Source: Chthonomonadales bacterium
GTDB taxonomy: Bacteria; Armatimonadota; Chthonomonadetes; Chthonomonadales; CAJBBX01
Assembly (NCBI GenBank): GCA_027459625.1
Contig: DAIDHP010000006.1
Span: forward strand, 1-64,000
Direction of reading: 5' to 3'
DNA: 64,000 bases
Each line of letters opens with the position of its first letter. Position 1 is the stretch's first letter. Positions 7,913-17,065 of this stretch are shown here, in pieces. Position numbers and translations under genes: made by a program. A model generated the notes under the pieces. That model worked only from the letters and a program-made list of their open reading frames with translations, was not told the origin of the DNA and searched no databases.

Positions 7913-10900
7913 CTACAACTCGATCGTATCATTTTCCACCAACGGATAGATCATATCAATCTCTCTCTCTATCTCCATGGTTTTCCCAAGGGCGGTGACG
8001 ATGCGGCAGTACTGTCGGATATCCTCCAATTCAAGACGGCGTCCTCTCCGATCCTTAATCCACTTTTCGCAGACCTGATACCCCCCCACTTTGTATTCCC
8101 ATACCGATTGCGTCACAGGGGCGAAGTATTGGGTGGCGTTAATTTGAACGCACTCTTTCGAAGCGACATAGCGCAATCCATCTTTCGCACCTTTGAGGAT
8201 TCGACGATCGCCGGTTCCCTCGAACTTACACGCAGGCACATCGAGTTCAGGGGTTCGCAAGAGATGCAGAGCGACAAGCCTATATCCAATTTCCGCAAAT
8301 TCGCGGAAGAGAGACCCGTCGGTAGTGAAAGGAATTCGCGGGAAATCACTTTTTAGAAACTGTTCGTATTTAGCACGGTACAAGGTGGAGTGAAGAATGG
8401 CGTAGACATAGCGGAATATCTCCTCCGGAGATGGCTCAAACCCGTATGACTTCGAGAGAGATTCAATCAAGTCCGGATTTAGGTTCGCACTTCGATTGAT
8501 CGGCTTGTGGTGGTTGAAAAGGTGAATTCGCTCCCCATTTTCGTAAACATAAAGCGGAAAATGATAGTCGATAGTTTTCAAGGACACTGAAACATGATCA
8601 GAGATAATATCTGTCACAAAAGTATGTTGCCAACTACCTACATGTTCAACCCGTTTGGGGGATATAATCGCCATGTTCTCGCCTTCCAGCATATGCCACA
8701 TCACTTCGGTACGGGGCATGCAGAGGAAACCGCGTGAATGACCTGTGTAATAGGTGTAACGAATATCGAAAGGCCTATAAAGAATGGACGCAATTTTATC
8801 ATGAACAATTCCGGAATCTCTTAAATCCTCTTGTGCCATGGTTACGCTCCAATCCCGTGAATCTCTTCCCAAATTATATCCTTGCCGCGCCATATCCGGC
8901 TCCATGCGGGAGAAGACATTGACAGTCTGCCACACCTCTTCGGCCGACCAGTGGATGGTTAGTTTATCTCGTGCGGTCACGATCCCAACGCTGTTGACTG
9001 GGAATATGTCTGGCAGGGATGGAGAGCGGCGATAATCGGTTTCCAGCGAGTCATCCCGTATTGTGAAGAGATAAAGGGGAGAGGATGGATGTAACTCCCT
9101 CCATTCGGTTCGTCCAAGGTTATTTCCCTCAAGCCACGCATATTTGGAATCCCGCAACCCCCATATCTCGGCGAAATGAACGTCAGCGAGCTTTTTAGAA
9201 TCCTTTTTCGTCTGCGTTGGCTGACTTCGTTTGATGAAGAAAGCGATGGCGACTCCTTGACGGATGTCAAAAACGTTCGAGTCCCTGCCGCCATCGGGAC
9301 ATATCTCCCTCTTCAGGGAATTGCCGTGAAGGTTTAGAATATGGATTTTGTCAAATGTTTCCATCAGGCTTTGGCGCATGCCTCGGAAAGTTGGGTTGTC
9401 AAGGTAGGCATGGTTTGTAATCATTCCAACCACCCCGCATCCTGAGCGCTCTATCTTCCATTGGGCGAAACGCAGAAACTTAACATAGTCATCCTGCAGC
9501 CATTTGGGGTTTTTCTCACCCAATGGCTGTCCATCAACTCGCTTGTAATCCTCAATAAGACTGCGTATCCAGTCCCCTTGATTGCAGGATTCCCCGGAAT
9601 ATGGCGGATTGCCGAGAATGACTAGAACGGGTGTTTGTTGCTTGATTTCGCCAGCGAGTCTGGATTCGTCGGCTAGAGCTACGAACCCAGGCAAGCGGCT
9701 CTGCTCCAATTCCTCCATGTCGAAAGTGTTGGTCAGATAAAATTTTACTCGCTCGTCATCATGGAGGCGGTGGCCAAGCTCTTCAAGAAAGAAGTTCATC
9801 TTCAAATGCCCGACGGCGTAAGGCGCCATCATCAACTCGAAGGCGTAAAAATTACTCAGAATATGCCGTCGGATAAATTCCCCGCGCGCTCCGGAGCCGT
9901 AATGACTTTCGAATTCTCGCACCGCTTCCTGAGCCGCGCGGGCGACGAAGGTCATAGTGCCCGCTGCCGGATCAAGCAGTGTGACGCCATCGGACGCCAA
10001 GCCGTCGGTTTTGCCGAATTCGGTTTTTAACAAGTCGTTCAAGGAACGAACGATGTAGGAAACCACCGGTTCCGGAGTGTAATAGACGCCTCTTCGCTCT
10101 CGCTCCTCCGGATCATATCGCTCCAGAAATGTTTCATAGAAATGCACAATTGGATCGCCACCCTTGCCTTCACGGTAGTATCGCTCAAGAATACCGGGGG
10201 CGTCTGCGACGGCGAGGACTTCCGCAATGTCATCGATACACCAGGCAAGGTCATCGGATGGATCGCCGAGGGATATGAAGCGGAATAGATCGCGCAACAC
10301 GCCGATGGTGTGAGGAATATTATCGAAAGCGGCGCGGCGATTGAATCCGTTCCCAGCGCGGGTTCGCGCGGCGAATAGACCGTAAGTGATGGTTTGCGCG
10401 AAGAGATCGGCGAAATCCTCTTCCGATAATGTGCCGATGAGGTAGGTACGGAACGCCTCGAAGAAACTGGCAAGCATATTTGGACGTTCGATTTCCAATT
10501 GAAGCTGCCGAGCCACCACATCACGCATGAAACGAGTACGCTTAGCCAGTTCCATGGCGAGGGATTCCGCTGTGAACGCTTTAGGGATGGAGAAATCCAA
10601 AAAACGCTGAAGCAGTGCATACAACTCTTCCGCTTTTTCAACAGGCGGCGTGGTGTGAAGTTGGTTCAGAACCATCGGACGAGCCACTGTAACGGAATCC
10701 ATCCGCTCGCCATTGCGATAAAGCCGAAACTCCAGGAAATTGGTCAGGATGAGGTTGGGAAAGGTGGTGCGATAACGCAGGAGTTGTTCGGAGTTCTCGA
10801 TGCTGTCCAAGCGCTCCTCGGTAGGTCTTTTCGCTTCGATATAACCGATGATCCGGTCGGTTCCGTTCCATATGCGAAAATCGGGATTGCCCGCGTCGGT

Positions 10901-11071
10901 GGCGGCGGGAAGGGTGGTTACGTGGATATTCGATCTCCCGCTCGCCTGTGCCATCTCAACGAGCATATCCGCTAAAACAGGGTAGAAACTTTCCTCCCGC
11001 CAATCCTGTTGAAGCGTGACCTGAGTTAGATTCTTTAAATATTTATTGAATAATCTCTTATGATCCGCCAT
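7913..11071 (-). CDS. Single-chain Type IIG/ISP restriction-modification enzyme
   Basis: A 1052-residue protein joining DNA cleavage, adenine methylation and target recognition. A PD-(D/E)xK-like nuclease core is visible at the N-terminus: Asp64 in NPDFRIW, then Glu79 and Lys81 in YIEAKRP. The gamma-class N6-adenine methyltransferase domain has motif I LDPAAGT (366-372) and motif IV NPPY (488-491). The C-terminal third resembles the Type ISP specificity domain. No helicase motifs are seen, so it differs from full ISP enzymes such as LlaBIII and fits a compact Type IIG layout. The frame is intact. It adjoins a decayed methyltransferase and transposase debris, which suggests acquisition by transfer. 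The recognition site is unknown. Confidence 0.9.
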   Translation of the reverse strand: MADHKRLFNKYLKNLTQVTLQQDWREESFYPVLADMLVEMAQASGRSNIHVTTLPAATDAGNPDFRIWNGTDRIIGYIEAKRPTEERLDSIENSEQLLRYRTTFPNLILTNFLEFRLYRNGERMDSVTVARPMVLNQLHTTPPVEKAEELYALLQRFLDFSIPKAFTAESLAMELAKRTRFMRDVVARQLQLEIERPNMLASFFEAFRTYLIGTLSEEDFADLFAQTITYGLFAARTRAGNGFNRRAAFDNIPHTIGVLRDLFRFISLGDPSDDLAWCIDDIAEVLAVADAPGILERYYREGKGGDPIVHFYETFLERYDPEERERRGVYYTPEPVVSYIVRSLNDLLKTEFGKTDGLASDGVTLLDPAAGTMTFVARAAQEAVREFESHYGSGARGEFIRRHILSNFYAFELMMAPYAVGHLKMNFFLEELGHRLHDDERVKFYLTNTFDMEELEQSRLPGFVALADESRLAGEIKQQTPVLVILGNPPYSGESCNQGDWIRSLIEDYKRVDGQPLGEKNPKWLQDDYVKFLRFAQWKIERSGCGVVGMITNHAYLDNPTFRGMRQSLMETFDKIHILNLHGNSLKREICPDGGRDSNVFDIRQGVAIAFFIKRSQPTQTKKDSKKLADVHFAEIWGLRDSKYAWLEGNNLGRTEWRELHPSSPLYLFTIRDDSLETDYRRSPSLPDIFPVNSVGIVTARDKLTIHWSAEEVWQTVNVFSRMEPDMARQGYNLGRDSRDWSVTMAQEDLRDSGIVHDKIASILYRPFDIRYTYYTGHSRGFLCMPRTEVMWHMLEGENMAIISPKRVEHVGSWQHTFVTDIISDHVSVSLKTIDYHFPLYVYENGERIHLFNHHKPINRSANLNPDLIESLSKSYGFEPSPEEIFRYVYAILHSTLYRAKYEQFLKSDFPRIPFTTDGSLFREFAEIGYRLVALHLLRTPELDVPACKFEGTGDRRILKGAKDGLRYVASKECVQINATQYFAPVTQSVWEYKVGGYQVCEKWIKDRRGRRLELEDIRQYCRIVTALGKTMEIEREIDMIYPLVENDTIEL

Positions 11072-11870
11072 TTTTCACCATAGATTCCCGAAACACCCTA
11101 TAGTCCCTTTTTCACTTGCGATTTGTAACCGCACGCAACACACACATTGTACCTTTCGCCAGGCGCGTATCGATAGAATGGTGCTTTTGCGCCGAAGCCA
11201 GCTTAAAATCGTTGGAGAGCATCCTCAGCCTAATTGCGGCGTATTTCGAGCCCTTGTTCGCATGACCAACGCTCGTATCGACACCCAGCGTCATTCAGTA
11301 AAGTTGAGTTTTCATCAAAGGAGCCATCGACGAGATGTTTCAAACGAACAGACTGTTTGGCGTTAAATATGCAATAATTGTCATTGTATCCTTGCATGTA
11401 GCCCTATCCCCGTCCCGTCGCGGCAGCCAATCGTTCCAGGCTCTCATGAAAGTGGATCGGCTTTTATCTTTGCACCACCGATCACCATAACCATTTCCAT
11501 CACACTTATATCTCCGCCTAAGATTCAACTGGTCAAAGGGATCACTGGATGCGTTAAATGGGGATTTCCCGAGTTCAACACGGAAAAACTATAAGGTACG
11601 AAACAGTATCGTGGTTCTATGGAACAACTTGGTCATTATGGCTGGGAGAATCCTGGCGTATGGAGAGCAGGGGCGATAGTTTCACATGATCCGAAATACG
11701 ATGATGCTCGACATACAATGGATGATTACGACCATATGATATAAATAATTGGGAATGAAATCGTTAAGGATGTTATTGCTTATTCACCTAAGGCAATTGC
11801 CTGATTTGTTATGATATCAAGTCATTAGCTTCGACAGGTTATGTAGCTTTATAGTCTCTTTGAGGAAAGG
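11072..11870. other. 800-base gap with possible gene fragments
   Basis: No intact gene is seen. On the plus strand, 11335-11490 (51 residues) has AAGGAG upstream and a signal-like hydrophobic run (YAIIVIVSLHVAL) but then a short odd tail. A second open stretch, 11619-11744 (41 residues, GHYGWENPGVWRAG), reads like real protein yet has no proper start site. Both could be pieces of one decayed exported protein. I could not name a family. Confidence 0.35.
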
Positions 11871-12410
11871 ATGAATATTATGCAACAACCTTCAAATCAG
11901 ATTTGCCCGGAATGCGGCGCCCCGGCCGAGATCGACGCAAAAACATGCCAGCAGTGTGGACACGTATATCACGCTCAGTCCGCAACTACGGAAAATCAGA
12001 CACAATCGGCTACCCCATCAATAAACGAACCATATCCTATTCAACCGCAATTTTGGCAGTGTCCTAACTGCCATGGGAATGTTCCTCTTAACTACCGTTA
12101 TTGCGCGAATTGTGGGTTCCAACTCAAGAGCATGGAAACGATAAAGCCGCCGCATATGGCATTAATAATTATTATGTGGGTGTTTCATGTTTTATCGATG
12201 TTGACTTACTACACAAGAATCCCCGGATTGAGTATTATCATCGATTTTCCGTCATTGATTATTGCCATTGTGCTGGTGAATCAAAAAAATAAAACTGATA
12301 GGATCAATGGATGGATTGTGATCGGGCTTGAAATTGTCGGATTCGTAACTGGTTTCATACGCGGATTTATAATTGGTTTTATGAGATCCGCCGGTCGATC
12401 CGGATATTAA
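11871..12410 (+). CDS. Double zinc-ribbon membrane protein
   Basis: A 179-residue protein with two zinc ribbons and a membrane tail. Ribbon 1 is CPEC...CQQC (about residues 14-34). A Gln/Thr/Ser linker follows. Ribbon 2 is CPNC...CANC (about 64-83). Hydrophobic segments follow at about 95-115 (MALIIIMWVFHVL), 120-140 and 155-172. AAAGG precedes the start; ATG at 11871 or the second Met four codons on are both possible. Proteins of this build are common and mostly of unknown role. Nothing in the neighbourhood fixes a function. It lies inside the restriction/transposon relic zone. Confidence 0.7.
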   Translation: MNIMQQPSNQICPECGAPAEIDAKTCQQCGHVYHAQSATTENQTQSATPSINEPYPIQPQFWQCPNCHGNVPLNYRYCANCGFQLKSMETIKPPHMALIIIMWVFHVLSMLTYYTRIPGLSIIIDFPSLIIAIVLVNQKNKTDRINGWIVIGLEIVGFVTGFIRGFIIGFMRSAGRSGY

Positions 12411-13151
12411 GTGAAGGTCTCTTTCAATGACGCCAAGATGCATGGTAATCGGGTTCCTCGTGTTGAGTGCGAACGATGCGGGGTCAAGACCGCGCAAGTT
12501 CCTTGGCGCCGCCCCGAAAGCGGTTTCACTTTGTTATTCGAGGCTGTCATCATAATGCTATGCAAGACCAAGACCGTGAAGTTGGTCTCCGAGTTAATAG
12601 GCGTTTATGACACCCGTCTATGGCAATTGTCCGACGTTAAGCGGAGGATGTTCGTTCAAAGCCGGACATGAGCGAGCAAATGTGATCCTTCCAAGTCAGG
12701 AGATCAGGATGAACGATCTTCCAAACAAACAGACGGTACATCTGGTAAAGGCGACCAGAAAATATGCTTAACTTTTCAACGTCCAAGGCCTATCAATCGA
12801 AAACAAGTTTACAAATTAATGAAGCCAAACGGCATTGAGATTTGGGAGATACCCGACAGAGAGACGGTTGCCGCTCATCCGGATGCATGGTGTCCGTGGG
12901 TGACGCAAAGCGATATCGTGCTGAGCATGAAAAGACTGGCGAATACGAAAAGGGCTTGCGCTTCCCGGATTCGAAATTACTTTCCGCACCGACTGACAAA
13001 CGGGCTGATGGAGGGGAGAAATCCCATTAGCAAGGAGGTCAAGTCTAAGGCGAGAGGGTATCGGAATTCGAATTATCTCAAGACAATCATTCCTATTATC
13101 GCGGGCAAGCTCCAACCAACCCCAGCGTCCACCATTGGAACTGGAATTTAG
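12411..13151 (+). pseudogene. ISL3-family transposase remnants
   Basis: Two pieces of an ISL3-type DDE transposase with the middle missing. The 5' piece (about 12430-12671) reads VECERCGVKTAQVPWRRP then FTLLFEAVIIML and YDTRLW, which matches the zinc-binding and helix-turn-helix part of the family. The 3' piece (about 12930-13125) reads NYFPHRLTNGLMEGRN then KARGYRN, the C-terminal signature of the DDE domain. The central catalytic part, some 200 residues in intact members, is absent or unreadable. No terminal inverted repeats were found. The 3' piece overlaps the tail of the methyltransferase relic on the other strand, so the element landed in or beside that gene. Confidence 0.7.
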
Positions 13152-14144
13152 CATCCTCTGTGAGTTTCTCCGCATCGACAGATGTTACCGGCTCGCCTAT
13201 GATACGGATGATGGATGTGTCATAAGAGCTATGAGCGTCATACGCAAGCTTTGTATCCGTGGACCAGGTTCCCTTGTTGGCGGAGGATTCCATGCCGTTA
13301 ACGCATTTCAAGCAATTTCCGTAGGTGTCTTGAAGTCGGTTTTTAATGAGGGATATGGCTAATTGTGTGATGTCTATGCCAATCCATTCTCGGGGCGCCA
13401 TTTCGCTTTGTCAAAATTTATCCATCCGCCCACCATTTTTTCCAATTGCTCAAGCGTGTAACCCCAACCGTGCCATTCAAATTTTCCAGAATCGTTATTT
13501 GGTCTGCTTGCTGTTTAATCTTGGCCTGTATAAAGCCTGCCACAATTATCTTTTTTATAACGTTTCAATTGCGCTTTACTATATTCAGTGCGCACACTAT
13601 TCCATATATGATACTTTCCTTTAGTACAAAATAAAATCACATCATGAATTCTTCCATATCTCCCGGCAGAATTGTGTGCAATTGTTCGTTGCTAAATAAT
13701 TTGATTTTTGAAAAAACCATGACCAAAGATTGCTTCCCAAAGAATTTGTAAATATGCTGCAGCAGTATCATCACAATGCAAATATAACGAACCCGTAGGG
13801 TTTAAAACACGACGAAGTTCTACAAGTCGTGGCGCCATCATCGCCAGATACGCCATCATATCGTTCGTGCCAAGGAAGGTGCGGAAAGCCTGCATGACTT
13901 CACTGACCTTGCCGGGTTCCAGAATCAGTTCCTCATATACGTGCTGGCTTTCCCGGTTCCAAGTCCAGGTGTCCCCGAACGCTTGAATCTGACTCACGGT
14001 GGTACTGCCGTCCTTCTCTTGGAAGAAAGCGTTATAGTTTTGCGTGGAGTTGAATGGCGGATCGAGATAGATTAAGTCCACCGATTCGTCATAGAGGTAA
14101 CACCGGTGAATATCTAGGTTATCGCCGTAATAAAGTGTGCCCAT
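13096..14144 (-). pseudogene. Site-specific DNA methyltransferase, broken
   Basis: Remains of an N4/N6 (beta-class) DNA methyltransferase, read from 14144 downwards. The N-terminal part (13692-14144, 150 residues) is well kept: MGTLYYGDNL, DPPF (motif IV), DTWTW and SLYLHCDDTA. It breaks after FFKNQI. The chain continues in another frame at about 13545-13675 (GRYGRIHDVILF, then YKKDNCGRLY) and in a third at about 13400-13500 (GKFEWHGWGYTLEQLEKM). It ends at 13096-13401 with REWIGIDITQLAI and FQWWTLGLVG. Motif I (FxGxG) is missing, so an internal deletion joins YTLEQLEKM to REWIGID. The gene cannot make an active enzyme. Confidence 0.8.
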
Positions 14145-14306
14145 CTCTTATAATCCTATGCTTTCTCCTATTTCACCTTGCTCGGTGTCATTTTTACCTT
14201 CCATTCGTTGCTGTCTCCTTAGCAAAGAAATTTCTTCGCTTCGATGGATCTCGGCATGAGCCCCTCCTCATATGCGACAGGAAGGTCGTCCCCACCCCTA
14301 CTCAAT

Positions 14307-14335
14307 TTGACACGAGCCACCCCTTCGGGTATAAT
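14307..14335 (+). promoter_or_regulatory. Consensus sigma-70 promoter of tRNA-Lys
   Basis: TTGACA (14307-14312), a 17-base spacer and TATAAT (14330-14335): a perfect vegetative promoter 13 bases before the tRNA. Confidence 0.9.
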
Positions 14336-14348
14336 AGTAAAGCTGTGC

Positions 14349-14421
14349 GAGGGTGTAGCTCAGCCGGTAGAGCACCGCCCTTTTAAGGCGGGTGTCCTGG
14401 GTTCGAATCCCAGCGCCCTCA
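14349..14421 (+). tRNA. tRNA-Lys (anticodon TTT)
   Basis: A full cloverleaf of 73 bases. Acceptor GAGGGTG pairs with CGCCCTC (one G-T), the D stem is GCTC/GAGC, the anticodon stem is CCGCC/GGCGG with loop CTTTTAA (anticodon TTT at 14382-14384), and the T arm carries TTCGAAT. The discriminator is A14421. No CCA is encoded. Confidence 0.97.
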
Positions 14422-14425
14422 TGGA

Positions 14426-14449
14426 AAGCCGGAACGTGCGTTCCGGCTT
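14426..14449. terminator. Terminator hairpin after tRNA-Lys
   Basis: AAGCCGGAAC (14426-14435) pairs perfectly with GTTCCGGCTT (14440-14449) over a GTGC loop and is followed by CTTTC. It lies between the tRNA and the convergent acetyltransferase gene and can serve both. Confidence 0.8.
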
Positions 14450-14459
14450 CTTTCATCTC

Positions 14460-15620
14460 TTAGAAATGATCCGGCATCCAGGGAATGGGTCCGCCGAAGA
14501 TGAGCGAGGCGCGATCCAATGCAGATCGATCCCCCTCCAGCCAGCCAATGCGATGCAACTCCGTGGCGGTCAGGAAACTCGCGTAAAGCGAAGCGAATGC
14601 GTCGATATGCAGTTTCAACTCTCCGCTTCCCCCTTTGGTGACGCTCCCGCTTCCGTCGGCTACCTCCAAGCGATATCTTCCGATGTTTTCCGGAAGGACA
14701 TCGTCAGTTATCTCCAAGTCGAGAGAACAACTTAGACTTAAAGGATATCCTCTCTCCCGCAGAGCCTTTTCCACGTTCACGATCCGTATCATCCACACCA
14801 TGTAGTCGTTTGGCTTCGCCGTCTGTTCCGGCAGCATCTGCACTATCGGGTCCGTCGGGGCGCCGCGCCACTGAATGTGATGAATCATCGACCGATCGTC
14901 TGCGAAGAATGTCATGATGCGCGCATACGCCGCAGGATCCAGCGCCGCCATGTCTCGGATGTTGGCAAGGTCGTATCTATCCCCGAAGTTGTAGATCAGG
15001 TAGCCCACGTGCGTGTCATCCATCAGGATAAAATAGCCGAACTGTTTGTTGGAAGGGTTCAATATCCGGTTCCAAGTCCAGTCGTTTCGGTCCAGCATCC
15101 CGTTTTGCATTTGGGCGTATTTATCGTAGACCGGCATTACCTCCTTCCATTCATCCGCGTCCATCTCTATCATCTCGCACGTTCGATTCAGCTTGAGGAT
15201 GGAGTGCACCTGGCATTCGTACCCCATGTAATATCCGGCTCTCTGGTAACCCACGGTGCGGTAAAGCGCTTGAGTTGCCGGATAGAGGGTGGAGATGGCG
15301 TATCCCCTGTCGTACATCTCCCGCAATGCCCCTCTCAGCATGAAGCCCGCAGCCCCTTTTCCTCTGGATTCCGGGGCGATTCCCACGCAGGCGACGCCTC
15401 CCATGCTCACACTTTTGCCGCCAAACCATTGTCCCATGGGAATGATTTGCAACCCACCCACCACTCTGTTGTCGCAGCGCACCACTCGGAAGGTGTCCGC
15501 GCCATGGTCTCCAATCCAATCCCTTGCAGGGTCCACCGCGAAATGAAGGGATTGCGGAAGGATTTTTCGCACCCTCTCCCCTTCATCCATTCTCATCGCG
15601 CCGTATTCGTATTTGAGCAT
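14460..15620 (-). CDS. Eis-like GNAT N-acetyltransferase
   Basis: An acetyl-CoA dependent acyltransferase of 386 residues, the length of the Eis family (tandem GNAT domains plus an SCP2-like C-terminal domain). The first GNAT domain holds VACVGIAPESRGKGAAGFML near 80-100 (the R/QxxGxG/A acetyl-CoA loop) and STLYPATQALYRTVGYQ, a typical family stretch. The last 100 residues (LKLHIDAFASLYASFL) match the sterol-carrier-like part. Known members acetylate aminoglycosides or protein amines; the substrate here is unknown. The gene is convergent with tRNA-Lys and preceded by AGGAGAG. Confidence 0.85.
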   Translation of the reverse strand: MLKYEYGAMRMDEGERVRKILPQSLHFAVDPARDWIGDHGADTFRVVRCDNRVVGGLQIIPMGQWFGGKSVSMGGVACVGIAPESRGKGAAGFMLRGALREMYDRGYAISTLYPATQALYRTVGYQRAGYYMGYECQVHSILKLNRTCEMIEMDADEWKEVMPVYDKYAQMQNGMLDRNDWTWNRILNPSNKQFGYFILMDDTHVGYLIYNFGDRYDLANIRDMAALDPAAYARIMTFFADDRSMIHHIQWRGAPTDPIVQMLPEQTAKPNDYMVWMIRIVNVEKALRERGYPLSLSCSLDLEITDDVLPENIGRYRLEVADGSGSVTKGGSGELKLHIDAFASLYASFLTATELHRIGWLEGDRSALDRASLIFGGPIPWMPDHF

Positions 15621-15696
15621 TCCTCTCTCCTAATGTGATCCGTATTTTCAAAAAGCGGGCGTTCGGACGTCGGTCGCATCGCCGCACTTACATCTC

Positions 15697-16977
15697 TCAT
15701 TCATTCTCCTCCATGGCGGGATGGTTCATTGATGAGTTGAATAACTCCATGAGGAAGGCGTCCGGGTCGGTCCAGGTTTTGGCGCCGGATTCCAATAGGG
15801 TATTCCACATGGCGGTCGCTTTGCCGTCCGTGAAATCTCGCGTCTCAATCGGCGGGGAGGCGGGAAGATAGACCTTGGCTCCCTCTTTCAGAGCGTCCAA
15901 AGCCAGTTGCAGATTCACCAAATTCCCTCTGCCGAACGGGCAATCCGTAACCAACACCCATTGCGCCTTCGAAATGAGTTCCCTCGCCCTTGCCAGGCAC
16001 TCGGCTCCTATAGGCGAAAAGGGTGCGTCCACGATCTGCTCGACGCCCAACGCCTCCGCCGTCTGCTGATCCGTATCCAGTCTGTTGAGCACCCCCGCAG
16101 TTACCTTGATTCCGTGGCGATAGAGCGCGGCGAGCGCTGAGGAACCGGTTCCCCCGCCGCATATCACGTGCACCCGGGCGTCCCTAGCGAACTCATTTTC
16201 CTCGATTGGCATCGGGGATGCGAAGGGCGTGCCGGTGGCGGGATTCACGGACACATGCAGTCGCGATCCGTATGCGCGTTCAAGGAGTTCGGCGCTGAAC
16301 ACCTCCTGCGGCGTTCCCACCCTTAGTATTGAGCCGTGCGATAACAGGATGAGCCTGTCACAATATTCCGCTGCCAGGTTTATGTCGTGAAGCGCGGCGA
16401 GTGCTCCCACCCCTTGGTTGCGAGTTCTGTTGCGTATGAGGTTCAGCACCTCCGCCTGATGCGTGAGATCCAAATGCGCGGTTGGTTCATCCATCAGCAG
16501 GGTGGGGGTGTTCTGAGCCAACGCCCTCGCCAGCAGCACCCTGCGATGCTCCCCTCCAGAAAGCGCGGTGACCGTTCTTTCTGAGAGATGCAGGATATCC
16601 GCCGCCGTCATCGCCCGCACCACAATGTCGAAGTCCTCCGCTGTGTAACTTCCTCCAGGGGGGCACCACGGGTATCGCCCCATGAGCACAACGTCCCTCA
16701 CGGTGAAATCGAAAAGCGTCGGCTCGCTCTGTGGCATGAAGGTCACATGGCGCGCCCTTAGCCGAGCGTTCAGCTTGGCGCGATCCCTTTCGCCGTAGAA
16801 CACTTCTCCCTTGGAAATAGGTGTTACGCCGGTGATTCCCCGCAGCAAAGTGGATTTGCCCGCGCCGTTCGGTCCAATCAACCCCACCAACTCCCCAGCG
16901 TCAAGGGTCAGGGATATGTCCTGCAGAACGGTGCGATTGTCATAACCCGCAAATAGATGATTAACCTGAATCAACAT
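15697..16977 (-). CDS. ABC transporter ATPase with C-terminal extension (cobalamin/iron type)
   Basis: ATP-hydrolysing subunit of an importer of the cobalamin/haem/siderophore class. Residues 1-255 form the ATPase: Walker A GPNGAGKS (36-43), Q-loop MPQSEP, signature LSGGEHRRV, Walker B LLMDEP and the switch His in ALHDINLA. Residues 256-426 are an extra domain starting VHVICGGGTGSSALAAL and containing PFSPIG and DCPFGRGN. I recall a similar extension on some archaeal BtuD-type ATPases. No permease or binding-protein gene lies nearby, so the partner must be elsewhere. Function beyond ABC import is inference. Confidence 0.85.
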   Translation of the reverse strand: MLIQVNHLFAGYDNRTVLQDISLTLDAGELVGLIGPNGAGKSTLLRGITGVTPISKGEVFYGERDRAKLNARLRARHVTFMPQSEPTLFDFTVRDVVLMGRYPWCPPGGSYTAEDFDIVVRAMTAADILHLSERTVTALSGGEHRRVLLARALAQNTPTLLMDEPTAHLDLTHQAEVLNLIRNRTRNQGVGALAALHDINLAAEYCDRLILLSHGSILRVGTPQEVFSAELLERAYGSRLHVSVNPATGTPFASPMPIEENEFARDARVHVICGGGTGSSALAALYRHGIKVTAGVLNRLDTDQQTAEALGVEQIVDAPFSPIGAECLARARELISKAQWVLVTDCPFGRGNLVNLQLALDALKEGAKVYLPASPPIETRDFTDGKATAMWNTLLESGAKTWTDPDAFLMELFNSSMNHPAMEENE

Positions 16978-17026
16978 ATTTCCAGTATAGCGCCAATCAG
17001 AGCGAATTGATGAGGAAATGAGGGAT

Positions 17027-17056
17027 CGCCGGAGATAACCGGGCTTATCTCCGGCG
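17027..17056. terminator. Perfect 12-bp hairpin
   Basis: CGCCGGAGATAA (17027-17038) pairs with TTATCTCCGGCG (17045-17056) over a 6-base loop. It lies just past the stop of the secreted protein at 17066 (minus strand). No strong T run follows. Confidence 0.6.
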
Positions 17057-17065
17057 AAGTATGGA

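Noticed and set aside
14349-14421. tRNA-Lys as an attachment site for the restriction/transposase zone
   Set aside because: The zone lies on the 5' side of the tRNA, while integrases use the 3' end. I found no repeat of the tRNA 3' end at the far side and no integrase.
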